A stretch of 64,000 nt of DNA from Candidatus Brevundimonas phytovorans (GTDB lineage: Bacteria; Pseudomonadota; Alphaproteobacteria; Caulobacterales; Caulobacteraceae), in contig CP119309.1 in the NCBI GenBank assembly GCA_029203145.1, forward strand, positions 1,141,001-1,205,000, in the 5' to 3' direction. The notes beneath the pieces are model-generated. The model did not search any database. It was not told the DNA's origin and saw only the letters and a list, made by a program, of their open reading frames with translations. Below, one piece after another: positions 41,692-50,845 of the stretch; position 1 is the first letter of the stretch; the number at the start of each line of letters is the position of its first letter. The position numbers and the translations under genes are program-made.

Positions 41692-42471
41692 ATGTCTCCT
41701 GAACAGCAAGAACTCGCCAACGCCGCTCAACTGGCGTCGCCCTCCTATCGTCTGGCCGCCCTCGATCGAGACTTCCTGCTGGGGGAATCGATGCGCGGCG
41801 TGCGCTTCCTGATGGAGTACGAAAAGGCCGAGGAGGCGCTGAAGGCCTGGGGCGTGCGCTCGACCATCGTGGTGTTCGGCAGCGCTCGCGTCGGCGCCAA
41901 CGGCGGCGGTCGTCACGCCTATTGGTATGAACAGGCGCGCCAGTTCGGCCGCATCGCCTCGGAGCGGGGCGGGGCCTTCCGCGGGGCGCCGGGCGAGGTG
42001 CGCGACAACGTCATCGCCACTGGCGGCGGTCCTGGCATCATGCAGGCCGCCAACCAGGGCGCGCACGAAGCGGGCGCGCCGTCGATCGGCTTCAACGTCA
42101 CCCTGCCGCACGAACAGGTTCCGAACCCCTGGTCGACGCCGGAGCTGACGTTCCAGTTCCACTATTTCGCCATGCGCAAGATGCATCTGGCCATGCGGGC
42201 CAATGGTCTGGTGGTCTTCCCCGGCGGGTTCGGCACGCTGGACGAGTTGTTTGAGATCCTGACCCTGCGTCAGACCGACAAGGCGCCGCCGATCCCCATC
42301 GTTCTGTTCGACGAGGCCTATTGGCGCTCGGTCATCAACTTCGACACCCTGATTGAGCACGGCATGGTCAAGGCCTCGGACATGGCGCTGTTCGCCTTTG
42401 CCGACGACGCCGAGACCGTCTGGACGAAGCTGCTGGAAGGCGGACTGAAGCCGAACTGCGACATCAAGTAG
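41692..42471 (+). CDS. LOG family protein (TIGR00730, lysine-decarboxylase-like fold)
   Basis: A 259-residue protein with VVFGSARVG, the conserved GGGPGIMQAANQGAHEAG and VVFPGGFGTLDELFEILTLRQ. The PGGxGTxxE signature defines the LOG family; plant members release cytokinin bases from nucleotides, and bacterial ones can cleave nucleoside monophosphates. The bacterial substrate here is unknown. No signal peptide. It begins 28 bases after rsh. Confidence 0.92.
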   Translation: MSPEQQELANAAQLASPSYRLAALDRDFLLGESMRGVRFLMEYEKAEEALKAWGVRSTIVVFGSARVGANGGGRHAYWYEQARQFGRIASERGGAFRGAPGEVRDNVIATGGGPGIMQAANQGAHEAGAPSIGFNVTLPHEQVPNPWSTPELTFQFHYFAMRKMHLAMRANGLVVFPGGFGTLDELFEILTLRQTDKAPPIPIVLFDEAYWRSVINFDTLIEHGMVKASDMALFAFADDAETVWTKLLEGGLKPNCDIK

Positions 42472-42518
42472 GTCGCTCGGCTTGAGGGGCGGGGATGCAG
42501 GGTCTAAGGGACGCTCTC

Positions 42519-43103
42519 ATGAACACTGAAGACGTCCTCAACGAATTCCGCGACGCCGGCGCCCTGCGCGAAGGCCATTTTGTCCTGTCGTCGGGCCTGC
42601 ACAGCCCGGTCTTCCTGCAGAAGAACCTGGTCTTCATGGACACGCGCCGCTGCGAGCGCCTGTGCAAGGCTCTGGCCGAGAAAATCGTGGCTACGGTCGG
42701 TCCGGTGGATGTGGCGATCTCGCCCGCCGTCGGCGGCATCATCCCTGGCTATGAGACGGCGCGGCACCTCAACGTGCGCTCGCTCTACGTCGAGCGCGAA
42801 GGCGGCGAGTTCAAGCTGCGCCGTGGCTTCACCGTCGAACCGGGCGAGAAGGTCGTCATGGTCGAGGACATCGTCACCACCGGCCTGTCGTCGCGCGAAT
42901 GCATCGCCGCCATCCAGAAGGCCGGGGGCGAAGTCGTCGCCGCCGCCTGCATCGTCGACCGCTCGGGCGGACGCGCCGACGTGGGCGTGCCGCTGATCGC
43001 CCTGGCGACGCTGGATGTCCCTGCCTATCCGGCCGACGCCCTGCCGCCCGAACTGGCCGCTCTGCCGGTCGAGGATCCGGGCAGCCGCCGGTTGTCCAAG
43101 TAA
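42519..43103 (+). CDS. pyrE: Orotate phosphoribosyltransferase
   Basis: A 194-residue type I PRTase that makes OMP from orotate and PRPP. It has HFVLSSGLHSPVFLQKN, AISPAVGGIIPGYETARHL and the PRPP signature VVMVEDIVTTGLSSRE. ATG 42519 (MNTEDVLNEFRDAG) was chosen over the in-frame 42495. pdxJ follows after 32 bases. Confidence 0.95.
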   Translation: MNTEDVLNEFRDAGALREGHFVLSSGLHSPVFLQKNLVFMDTRRCERLCKALAEKIVATVGPVDVAISPAVGGIIPGYETARHLNVRSLYVEREGGEFKLRRGFTVEPGEKVVMVEDIVTTGLSSRECIAAIQKAGGEVVAAACIVDRSGGRADVGVPLIALATLDVPAYPADALPPELAALPVEDPGSRRLSK

Positions 43104-43135
43104 GACGTTGGCCAAGTAAGAAGAAAGAGCACGGG

Positions 43136-43894
43136 ATGAAGCGCGAGCGGGTTCGTCTGGGCGTCAACATCGACCACGTCGCCACGGTTCGTAACGCGCG
43201 CGGCGGCGCCCATCCCGATCCTGCCCGCGCGGCCGAGGCGGCGCTGGCGGCGGGGGCGGACGGTATCACCGCCCACCTGCGCGAGGATCGTCGTCACATC
43301 ACCGACGCCGACATCGACGTGCTGACGGCCCTGTGCCGTCGCGCGAACAAGCCGCTGAACTTCGAGATGGCGGTGACGGAAGAGATGCTGGCCATCGCCC
43401 TGCGTCACCGTCCGCACGCCGCCTGTCTGGTGCCGGAGCGGCGTGAGGAGGTCACGACCGAGGGCGGTCTGGCCGTCGCGGGCCACGAGGCGCGCATTGC
43501 CCCCGTGGTGAAGGCGCTGTCTGAAGCAGGCATCCGCGTCAGCCTGTTCATCGAACCGTCTGAAGCCCAGGTCGAGGCCGCCGCCGCCGTGGGCGCCCAG
43601 GTGGTCGAGTTTCACACCGGCCGCTATTGCCACCTGACGGATCCGGCCGAGCGCGCCTTCGAGCTGGACCGTCTGGGCGCCGCCGCCGCCCAGGCCGACA
43701 TCCTGGGGCTGGAGGTCCACGCCGGTCACGGCCTCGACTACGCCACCGCCAGCGTGGTCCTGGCCATCCCCGAGATCAAGGAGCTGAATATCGGCCACTT
43801 CCTGATCGGGGAGGCGGTTTTTGTCGGACTGGACGCCGCCATTCGCCGGATGCGCACGGCGATGGATGAAGCGATCGGGGGAGCAGGCCGGTGA
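43136..43894 (+). CDS. pdxJ: Pyridoxine 5'-phosphate synthase
   Basis: A 252-residue TIM barrel that joins amino-acetone phosphate and DXP to give pyridoxine phosphate. Diagnostic are RLGVNIDHVATVRNARGGAH, GITAHLREDRRHI, ACLVPERREEVTTEGGL and GLEVHAGHGLDYATA. ATG 43136 gives the canonical start. Its TGA overlaps the GTG of acpS (GTGA). Confidence 0.97.
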   Translation: MKRERVRLGVNIDHVATVRNARGGAHPDPARAAEAALAAGADGITAHLREDRRHITDADIDVLTALCRRANKPLNFEMAVTEEMLAIALRHRPHAACLVPERREEVTTEGGLAVAGHEARIAPVVKALSEAGIRVSLFIEPSEAQVEAAAAVGAQVVEFHTGRYCHLTDPAERAFELDRLGAAAAQADILGLEVHAGHGLDYATASVVLAIPEIKELNIGHFLIGEAVFVGLDAAIRRMRTAMDEAIGGAGR

Positions 43895-44292
43895 TCATCG
43901 GCATTGGCGCCGATATGTCGGACATCCGGCGGATCGAGGCGTCGCTGACCCGATTTGGCGACCGCTTCAAGAACCGCGTCTTTACCGAGATCGAGCGCAC
44001 CCGTTCGGACCGCAAGCCGGACCCGGCCTGGAGCTACGCCAAGCGGTTCGCGGCCAAGGAGGCCTGCGCCAAGGCGCTGGGCACCGGGATGCGATCCGAC
44101 GTCTATTGGCGCGACATGGGGGTGGTGAACCTGAAGTCGGGTCAGCCGACCCTGGCCCTGACCGGCCACGCCGCCGAACACCTGGCGCGTCTAACCCCGC
44201 CGGGGCATGAACCGCGCATCCATCTGACCCTCAGCGACGAACACCCTTATGCTCTCGCTTTCGTGGTCATCGAAGCCTTGCCCGTGGCGTAA
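43891..44292 (+). CDS. acpS: Holo-[acyl-carrier-protein] synthase
   Basis: A 133-residue trimeric PPTase that attaches phosphopantetheine to ACP. The signatures are IIGIGADMSDIRRIEASL with metal-binding Asp, RFKNRVFTEIERTRS and YAKRFAAKEACAKALGTGMR. The start is GTG 43891, overlapping the pdxJ stop. pdxJ-acpS-lepB-rnc-era is the well-known proteobacterial order. Confidence 0.96.
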   Translation: MIIGIGADMSDIRRIEASLTRFGDRFKNRVFTEIERTRSDRKPDPAWSYAKRFAAKEACAKALGTGMRSDVYWRDMGVVNLKSGQPTLALTGHAAEHLARLTPPGHEPRIHLTLSDEHPYALAFVVIEALPVA

Positions 44293-44349
44293 TCAGCCTT
44301 TACGCCTCAGGCTTTCTACCCCGCGTTCTGCGGGGGATTCGAGCAGACC

Positions 44350-45276
44350 ATGAGCGACGACCCCAAGGCGAACGGCGGCGCCGGCAATCCTGCCATCGAC
44401 CCGACCGAGCAGCGACCGATCTGGAGCGACGACGGCGACGCCCCCTTCGATATGGGCGACGATCCCGAAGCCCTCGACAGCGACAAGCCGATCTACGCCA
44501 CGCCGCGTCCCAAGAAAGCCAAACGTGTGAAAAAAGAGAAGTCCGCGAGCAACGAGACGGTCGAGATCATCAAGACCGTCGTCTTCGCCCTGCTGATCGC
44601 CTTCGTGCTGCGGGTGCTGCTGTTCCAGCCCTTCACTATCCCGTCGGCCTCGATGGAGCCCAACCTCTATGAGGGCGACTACATCGTCGTGTCGAAGTGG
44701 TCCTATGGCTACTCGAAGCACTCGATCCCGTGGAGTCCGCCGCTGTTCGACGGCCGCATTCTGGGCAAGGACCCGGCGCGCGGCGACATCGTCGTGTTCA
44801 AGCTGCCGCGCGACAACAAGACCGACTACATCAAGCGCGTGATCGGCCTGCCGGGCGACAAGGTGCAGATGATCGCCAACAAGCTCTACATCAACGGCGC
44901 TCCGGTGAAGGACGTCGTCGTCAGCCGGGCTGAGATGGCCGACATGTTCGGCCCGCGCCCGATCGCCAAGGTCCGCGAAACCCTGCCCAACGGCAAGAGC
45001 TTCATGACCCAGGACTTCGGACCCGGCGGCGATCTGGATGACACCCCGGTCTATGAGGTGCCCGACGGTCACTTCTTCATGATGGGCGACAACCGCGACA
45101 ACTCGATCGACAGCCGTGTCGAAATGTCCTCGGGCGTAGGCATGGTCCCAGCCGAGAACCTGGTCGGCAAGGCCGAGATCATCATGTTCTCATGGTCGCC
45201 GGGCGCGTCGCTGTTCAATCCGGTCAGTTGGTTCGCCAATCTGCGTCCCAGCCGGTTCTTCAAGATTCTGGACTGA
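44350..45276 (+). CDS. lepB: Signal peptidase I
   Basis: A 308-residue type I signal peptidase. One membrane segment (about residues 77-95, IKTVVFALLIAFVLRVLLF) precedes the catalytic region: serine in IPSASMEPNLYEGDYIVV and lysine in VIGLPGDKVQM-containing block FKLPRDNKTDYIKR; the C-terminal GDNRDNSIDSR box is present. The N-terminus is unusually long, about 75 residues, acidic then Lys-rich (RPKKAKRVKKEKSASNE). The ATG 44350 has GAGCAGACC upstream. Its stop overlaps rnc. Confidence 0.95.
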   Translation: MSDDPKANGGAGNPAIDPTEQRPIWSDDGDAPFDMGDDPEALDSDKPIYATPRPKKAKRVKKEKSASNETVEIIKTVVFALLIAFVLRVLLFQPFTIPSASMEPNLYEGDYIVVSKWSYGYSKHSIPWSPPLFDGRILGKDPARGDIVVFKLPRDNKTDYIKRVIGLPGDKVQMIANKLYINGAPVKDVVVSRAEMADMFGPRPIAKVRETLPNGKSFMTQDFGPGGDLDDTPVYEVPDGHFFMMGDNRDNSIDSRVEMSSGVGMVPAENLVGKAEIIMFSWSPGASLFNPVSWFANLRPSRFFKILD

Positions 45277-45989
45277 TGGCGAACGCAAGGGCCGAGGCCG
45301 TCGCCGCGCTCCGGCGTCGGCTGGGCCATGATTTCGCCGATCCAGGCTTGCTGGAACGCGCCCTGACCCACGCCAGCGTGGGCGAGGGCGGCGGACAGGT
45401 CGACGGCCGCACCATCCCTGACAACGAACGTCTGGAGTTCCTGGGCGACCGGGTGCTGGGCCTGCTGGTCGCTGACCGTTTGACGCGGGACTTTCCGTCG
45501 GCGGACGAGGGCCAGCTTTCGGCGCGTCTGCACGCCCTGGTGGACAAGAGCGCCTGCGCCCGCGTCGGCGAACGCTTGGGCGTCGGCGCGGCTTTGCGCC
45601 TGTCTGCGGGCGAGACGAAGACGGGCGGCCGCAGAAAGGCCGGAGTCATCGCCGATGCTGTCGAGGCTATCCTGGCGGCCGTTTATCGCGACGGCGGCCT
45701 GACGGCGGCCAAGTCCATGTTCGACATCGCATGGGCCGAGGAGTTCGCGTCTCCGCCGGCGCCGGCCGTAACCAATCCCAAGTCCGCTCTGCAGGAGTGG
45801 GCGCAAGGCCAGGGGCGTCCGCTGCCGACCTATCGGGTGGTGGAACGCACCGGATCAGATCATGCTCCGACCTTTGTGGTCGAGGCGACGGTGGTCGGTT
45901 TCGACCCCGTTAAACAAACAGGACGTTCGCGTCAGGAGGCGGAAAAAGCCGCCGCCACGGCGCTGTTGAAACGAGAAGGCGTAATTTGA
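45276..45989 (+). CDS. rnc: Ribonuclease III
   Basis: A 237-residue double-strand-specific RNase. The endonuclease signature is NERLEFLGDRVLGLLVADRL; the second acidic site follows in AGVIADAVEAILAAVYRDGG, and a dsRNA-binding domain closes the protein (NPKSALQEWAQGQGRPLPTY and later QEAEKAAATALLKREG). ATG 45276 overlaps the lepB stop (TGATG), which decides the start over the longer in-frame option. Confidence 0.96.
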   Translation: MANARAEAVAALRRRLGHDFADPGLLERALTHASVGEGGGQVDGRTIPDNERLEFLGDRVLGLLVADRLTRDFPSADEGQLSARLHALVDKSACARVGERLGVGAALRLSAGETKTGGRRKAGVIADAVEAILAAVYRDGGLTAAKSMFDIAWAEEFASPPAPAVTNPKSALQEWAQGQGRPLPTYRVVERTGSDHAPTFVVEATVVGFDPVKQTGRSRQEAEKAAATALLKREGVI

Positions 45990-46939
45990 CCGAGACCCTC
46001 AACCCGAACCAGCGCGCGGGCTTCGCCGCCATCATTGGCGCGCCCAACGCCGGCAAGTCGACGCTGGTGAACCGCCTGACGGGCTCCAAGGTCTCGATCG
46101 TGACCCAGAAGGTCCAGACCACGCGCTTTCCCGTGCGCGGCATCGCCATCGAGGGCGACGCCCAGATCGTTCTGGTGGACACGCCTGGCATCTTCACCCC
46201 GCGCCGTCGTCTGGACCGCGCCATGGTCGCCTCTGCCTGGGGCGGGGCTCAGGACGCCGACGTGGTGCTGCACCTGATCGACGCCCAGTCGCACATTGAC
46301 GCCGAAGGTCGTGAAGGCACCGCCGCCGACCGTCGCTCGGCCGAAGACACCGAGACCATCATCGCCAACCTGAAGGCGACGGGCACCAAGGTCATCCTGG
46401 GCTTGAACAAGATCGACGGGATGCGCCGCGATACCCTTCTGGCCCTGTCGCAGCGGCTGTTCGAAACCGGCGTCTATGAAGAGGTCTATATGATCTCGGC
46501 CCTGAGCGGCGACGGCGTGGACGACCTGAAGAAGCGCCTGGCGCGTTCCATGCCCGTCGGGCCTTGGCTCTACCCGGAAGATCAGTCGGCCGACGTGCCG
46601 GTGCGCGTGCTGGCCGCCGAGATCACCCGTGAGAAGGTCTATCTGCGTGTCCACGAAGAACTGCCTTATTCGGCGGCGGTCGAGACGACCGCGTTCGAGG
46701 AAAAGGCCGATGGTTCGGCGCGCATCGAGCAGACCATCTATGTCGAGCGCGAAAGCCAGCGCCCCATCGTTCTGGGCAAGGGCGGTCAGACCCTGAAGTG
46801 GATCGGCCAGAAATCGCGCGAGGAGCTGATCGAGCTGCTGGACCGCCCCGTTCACCTGTTCCTGACCGTCAAGGTCGACCCGAAATGGCAGGACAGCCGC
46901 GCCCTTTACGCCCAGTTCGGCTTGGAGTTCGACGTCTAG
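45986..46939 (+). CDS. era: GTPase Era
   Basis: A 317-residue ribosome-assembly GTPase. G1 is GAPNAGKSTLVNRL, G3 is LVDTPGIF and G4 is LGLNKIDGM; a KH domain follows with RPIVLGKGGQTLKWIGQKS. It acts on 16S rRNA maturation and 30S assembly. The start is TTG 45986 inside the rnc stop (TTGA), a tight coupling. In many relatives recO comes next; here 5 kb of other genes intervene. Confidence 0.96.
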   Translation: MTETLNPNQRAGFAAIIGAPNAGKSTLVNRLTGSKVSIVTQKVQTTRFPVRGIAIEGDAQIVLVDTPGIFTPRRRLDRAMVASAWGGAQDADVVLHLIDAQSHIDAEGREGTAADRRSAEDTETIIANLKATGTKVILGLNKIDGMRRDTLLALSQRLFETGVYEEVYMISALSGDGVDDLKKRLARSMPVGPWLYPEDQSADVPVRVLAAEITREKVYLRVHEELPYSAAVETTAFEEKADGSARIEQTIYVERESQRPIVLGKGGQTLKWIGQKSREELIELLDRPVHLFLTVKVDPKWQDSRALYAQFGLEFDV

Positions 46940-46956
46940 GATCGTAGTTTAGTATC

Positions 46957-48198
46957 GTGTTTGTAGTTCCCAAAACGGCAGGCGGGCGGCCCTGGTTCCT
47001 CGGATCCCTGGCTGCGGTCGCCCTGGTTTGCGCCGGCGCCGGCGCCTGGATCGTCCACGCCGTCGCACCGGAGACCCAGGCCGCGACAGCGACCAAGATC
47101 CGCCTGCCCGAGCGACCCCCGGTCGAGGTCGTCGAGGCCCTGCCGCAGTTGAAGGCGCGCCTGGACTATCTCGGCGAGCGCAAACAATTCATGGGGGCCA
47201 TCCTGGTGGCCAAGGGCGATCAGGTCCTGTTCCGGCAGGTCTATGGCAAGGCCAACTACGAAAACGATCAACCGCTGAAGCTGGACACCCGCTTCCGGCT
47301 GGCCTCGGTGTCCAAGCAGTTCACCGCCGCGGCCATCCTGAAGCTGCAGGACGAGGGCAGGCTGTCGGTCGACGATCCAGTCTGTAGATGGATCGAGCCC
47401 TGCCCGGACGCGTGGAAGCCGTTACGCATTCATCACCTGCTGTCGCACACCTCGGGCATTCCCGACCTGATGGCCCAGTCGGAGTGGGGGCGCATCCGCG
47501 TTACCCCGCGCACGCCGCAGGAACTGACCGAGACGTCGGCCAGATACGGCCTGCAGTTCGAGCCGGGCACCAAGATTCGCTACGATAACGCCGCCTATAA
47601 CCTGGCTGCCGAGATCGTCGCCAAGGCCAGCGGCAAGCCCTTTGAGACCTATCTGAACGACGCCATCCTCAAGCCTCTGGGCCTGAAGGATACGGGATCG
47701 GACGCCCACGCCGACGCGCAGGGCCTAGCCATGGGATACGCCAACTTCCCCGGCGGTCTGGCGGCCCAGCCGATCGCCAACGTCAGCGTCGTCTTCGGCG
47801 CCGGCGCCCTCTATTCGACCCTGGACGATATGCTGGTGTGGAACCGGGCCCTGCACAACGGCCACGTCCTGAGTGAGAACTCCTACGCCCAGATGATCGC
47901 TGACCATGCGCCTGAGGGGACCCCCAAGGAGCGGGGCCGCGCGCACCGGGCCTATGGCTACGGCATCTACGTCAACAGCCTGGGCGAGCAGGTTTCACCC
48001 GCCTTCGACGACAAGCAGATCTATCACACGGGAAGTTGGGCTGGGTTCCGCAACCTGGTCCTCTATCAGCCCGAAGCGGATGTGACGGTGGTTGTCCTGT
48101 CCAACAACTACCACCAGCGGGACCTGGTCTTCATGCTGAGCCAGCAGGCCATGGCCGAGGCCCTGGGACGACCCTTCCCGACCAGTCTGCACCGCTAG
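46957..48198 (+). CDS. Exported serine hydrolase, beta-lactamase/DD-peptidase fold
   Basis: A 413-residue protein with an N-terminal membrane or signal segment (PWFLGSLAAVALVCAGAGAW). The serine beta-lactamase-fold motifs are in order: SVSK (S117-K120) in FRLASVSKQFTAA, YDN in IRYDNAAYNLAAEIV, and HTG in IYHTGSWAGFRNLV. It may be a peptidase, esterase or class C-like beta-lactamase; activity cannot be told from sequence. GTG 46957 starts 17 bases after era, so it may be read from the era transcript. Confidence 0.9.
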   Translation: MFVVPKTAGGRPWFLGSLAAVALVCAGAGAWIVHAVAPETQAATATKIRLPERPPVEVVEALPQLKARLDYLGERKQFMGAILVAKGDQVLFRQVYGKANYENDQPLKLDTRFRLASVSKQFTAAAILKLQDEGRLSVDDPVCRWIEPCPDAWKPLRIHHLLSHTSGIPDLMAQSEWGRIRVTPRTPQELTETSARYGLQFEPGTKIRYDNAAYNLAAEIVAKASGKPFETYLNDAILKPLGLKDTGSDAHADAQGLAMGYANFPGGLAAQPIANVSVVFGAGALYSTLDDMLVWNRALHNGHVLSENSYAQMIADHAPEGTPKERGRAHRAYGYGIYVNSLGEQVSPAFDDKQIYHTGSWAGFRNLVLYQPEADVTVVVLSNNYHQRDLVFMLSQQAMAEALGRPFPTSLHR

Positions 48199-48255
48199 AA
48201 CGAAATCGATCGAGAGTGATGCGATCCAACGGCGGATCGGAGACTTCAAAAGGAA

Positions 48256-49296
48256 CTAGGCGCAGCCCCCGGCAGGCAAACCCGACCAGTCGATAGCGGT
48301 GAAGGCGGTCGGCAGGCGTACCTGAATGTCGTCGCCAGCCAGCTCGGTAAGGCGATCCAGGGTCTGGTCGAGGCGGTCGAGGGCATAGGGCAGGGGCGCC
48401 AGCGGCTGATCCAGAGACCGGGTGAAATCGTCCCAGTGGATGGGGACCACCACCCGCGCCCCGCTGGCGAGGACGGTGTCGCGCCAATAGGCGTCGACCG
48501 CCTCTGGGCCTTGTCGCGACAACTGCCCGACGCCCAGCAGAAGGACATCCGCCCGGACATTCCTGAAGGTTTGGCCCGGCAGGCCCGCGCTGGGTACGAT
48601 CAGGATACGGCAGCTTCCGTTCTGGACCAGAAATGAATGGTTGCCGCCCTCGGGATAGGCGCGCGCGCGGGCGGGGGGCTTGAAGGCGGCGGCGTCTGCA
48701 CCCGCCGCGACATCGCCGGGAGAGTGAGGGGTAGGAAAGGGCGTGACCTGAAAACGTCCAATGGTGATCGGCTGGCCCGCCTGCAGAAGATGAACCGGCG
48801 AGGGGGCTCCCTCGGCTGCCGCGATGGCCGCCAGGGTCTTGGTCCCATAGAGGGCGGCGCCGCGCGATTTCGCCAGGGTGGCTGAGTCCAGAGCGTGATC
48901 GAAATGGGTGTGGGCGACGAAGATGGCCGAGATTCGGTTCAGTCCGGCGTGCTTCATGTGGCGGGCGATCGCCGCTTGATCTGGTTTCAAGGGGCGGGTC
49001 AGCAACGTCACCAACCCCGGACGGCTGAGATAGCCGTCGATCAGGACCACGTCCTGACCGTCGTCCAGCGCCACGGTGGAGGCGCCGAGGAAGCGCACCG
49101 TCAGCCGGGCGGGCGCGGCGGCGTCAGGTCGTATGGGCAGGGTCGGATAGCCGTCGATCGAAGGCCGCAGCACAAGGGCCCCGACCAGGGCCGCGACGGC
49201 CAGCCCTCCCGCACCCAGGACCAGACCCCAGACCAGGCGGCGTGACGACCTCGCCTTCGGCTTCGGGCCGGCGCCCTTCAATCTGTCGTGTGGCAT
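48256..49296 (-). CDS. Metallo-beta-lactamase-fold hydrolase, membrane anchored or exported
   Basis: A 346-residue protein. After a Lys/Arg-rich start comes a hydrophobic segment (LVWGLVLGAGGLAVAALVGALVL, about residues 23-45), so it is anchored or exported. The zinc motif is FVAHTHFDHALDSA, preceded by DVVLIDGYLSRPG and followed by FPTPHSPGDVA and IPIHWDDFTRSLD. This resembles UlaG/NAPE-PLD-like MBL proteins rather than beta-lactamases. Physiological substrate unknown. It is convergent with the beta-lactamase-fold gene. Confidence 0.88.
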   Translation of the reverse strand: MPHDRLKGAGPKPKARSSRRLVWGLVLGAGGLAVAALVGALVLRPSIDGYPTLPIRPDAAAPARLTVRFLGASTVALDDGQDVVLIDGYLSRPGLVTLLTRPLKPDQAAIARHMKHAGLNRISAIFVAHTHFDHALDSATLAKSRGAALYGTKTLAAIAAAEGAPSPVHLLQAGQPITIGRFQVTPFPTPHSPGDVAAGADAAAFKPPARARAYPEGGNHSFLVQNGSCRILIVPSAGLPGQTFRNVRADVLLLGVGQLSRQGPEAVDAYWRDTVLASGARVVVPIHWDDFTRSLDQPLAPLPYALDRLDQTLDRLTELAGDDIQVRLPTAFTAIDWSGLPAGGCA

Positions 49297-49336
49297 CCGT
49301 CGCTCCCCCGCTTCGGGTATCGACGGTATCAGAGCT

Positions 49337-50845
49337 CTAGGGCTTCATCGACCCTGTTTCGATGAAGCGCTGATGCCAGGACAGGGCCTCGGTCAGCAGG
49401 TGCGGCGATTGCAGCCCATAGGAGCCTTTCAGCGCGCGGGCGTAGTAGTCGCTGAGCGCGTCGCGATAGTCGGGGTGGGCGCAGTTGGCGATGATGACCT
49501 GGGCGCGCTGCTTGGGCGACAGGCCGCGCAGGTCGGCCAGGCCCTGTTCCGTGACGATGACCTGCACGTCCTGGGTGATGTGGTCGACATGGCTGGCCAT
49601 GGGCACGATGGCCGAGATCTTGCCGCCCTTGGCCGTCGACGGCGTGACGAAGCAGGAGATGTAGGCGTTGCGGGCGAAATCGCCCGAGCCGCCGATGCCG
49701 TTCTGGATGCGCGAGCCCATGACGTGGGTCGAGTTGACGTTGCCGTAGATGTCGGCCTCGATCAGGCCGTTCATGGCGATGCAGCCCAGACGGCGGATGA
49801 TCTCCGGGTGGTTCGAGATTTCCTGCGGGCGCAGGATGATCTTGCCGCGGAACTGCTCCATCCGGCTGTTCAGGTCGGCGGCCGCCTCGGGGCTGAGCGA
49901 GAAGGCGGTGGCCGAGGCGACGGTCAGCTTGCCCGAGTCCAGCAGGTCCAGCATCCCGTCCTGCAGCACCTCGGTATAGGCGGTCAGGTTCTCGAACGGA
50001 CTGGTCGCCAGTCCCGCCAGCACGGCGTTGGCGACATTGCCCACGCCCGATTGCAGCGGCAGCAGATGGGCGGGCAGGCGGCCCAGCTTCACCTCATGCT
50101 GCAGGAACTCGATCAGGTGCCCGGCGATGGCCGTGGCGCTGGCGTCCGGCGCGGCGAAGGGCAGGTTGCGGTCAGGGCTGTCGGTCTCGACGATGGCGGC
50201 GATCTTCGACGGATCGACGCGGAAGACGGTCTCGCCGATCAGGTCGGTCGGCTTGGTCAGCGGGATCGGCACACGGTTCGGCGGCAGGGCCGTGCCGTAG
50301 TAGATGTCGTGCATCCCCTCCAGCGCCGGGTTCTGCCAGCTGTTGACCTCCAGGATGATGCGGTCGGCGCGGTCCAGCCAGGTCTTGTTGTTGCCAATGG
50401 AGGAGGAAGGGATCAGGGCGCCGTCCTCGCGGATGCCCGAGACCTCGACCACGGCGGTCTCCAGCGGGCCGAGGAAGCCCTGCCAGGCGACGGGCGCCAC
50501 CTGCGACAGGTGCATGTCCAGGTATTCCATCTCGCCCCGGTTGATCTTCTCACGGGCGATGGGGTCGGAGTTGTAGGGCAGGCGGAACTCGATGCCGTCC
50601 GCCTTGGCCAGGGCGCCGTCCAGTTCCGGCCCGGTCGAGGCGCCCGTCCAGACCTTCAGCTTGAAGGGATTGCCCGCCGCGTGCTCGGCCTCGATCCGCT
50701 CGGCCAGGGCCATCGGCACCACCTTGGGATAGCCCGAGCCGGTAAAGCCGCTCATGCCCACGGTCGAATTGGCCGGGATCAGGGCGGCGGCGTCCTGGGC
50801 GGACATGATCTTCGATTGCAGGGCGGCGTTGCGGACGCGGGACAT
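49337..50845 (-). CDS. Acetyl-CoA hydrolase/transferase (succinate:acetate CoA-transferase type)
   Basis: A 502-residue class I CoA-transferase. The start AALQSKIMSAQDAAALIPAN is typical, as are GMSGFTGSGYPKVVP, the SGVGNVANAVLAGLA region, the catalytic glutamate in NLTAYTEVLQDGMLDLL and GIGGSGDFARNAYISCFVTP. It exchanges CoA between acetate and succinate or hydrolyses acetyl-CoA. It stands alone, with a 602-base repeat-rich gap on its 5' side. Confidence 0.95.
   Translation of the reverse strand: MSRVRNAALQSKIMSAQDAAALIPANSTVGMSGFTGSGYPKVVPMALAERIEAEHAAGNPFKLKVWTGASTGPELDGALAKADGIEFRLPYNSDPIAREKINRGEMEYLDMHLSQVAPVAWQGFLGPLETAVVEVSGIREDGALIPSSSIGNNKTWLDRADRIILEVNSWQNPALEGMHDIYYGTALPPNRVPIPLTKPTDLIGETVFRVDPSKIAAIVETDSPDRNLPFAAPDASATAIAGHLIEFLQHEVKLGRLPAHLLPLQSGVGNVANAVLAGLATSPFENLTAYTEVLQDGMLDLLDSGKLTVASATAFSLSPEAAADLNSRMEQFRGKIILRPQEISNHPEIIRRLGCIAMNGLIEADIYGNVNSTHVMGSRIQNGIGGSGDFARNAYISCFVTPSTAKGGKISAIVPMASHVDHITQDVQVIVTEQGLADLRGLSPKQRAQVIIANCAHPDYRDALSDYYARALKGSYGLQSPHLLTEALSWHQRFIETGSMKP

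Noticed and set aside
46957..49296. A beta-lactam resistance locus formed by two lactamase-fold genes
   Set aside because: The serine-fold protein looks more like a general serine hydrolase, the MBL protein is of the UlaG/NAPE-PLD type, they are convergent and no AmpR-type regulator is present.
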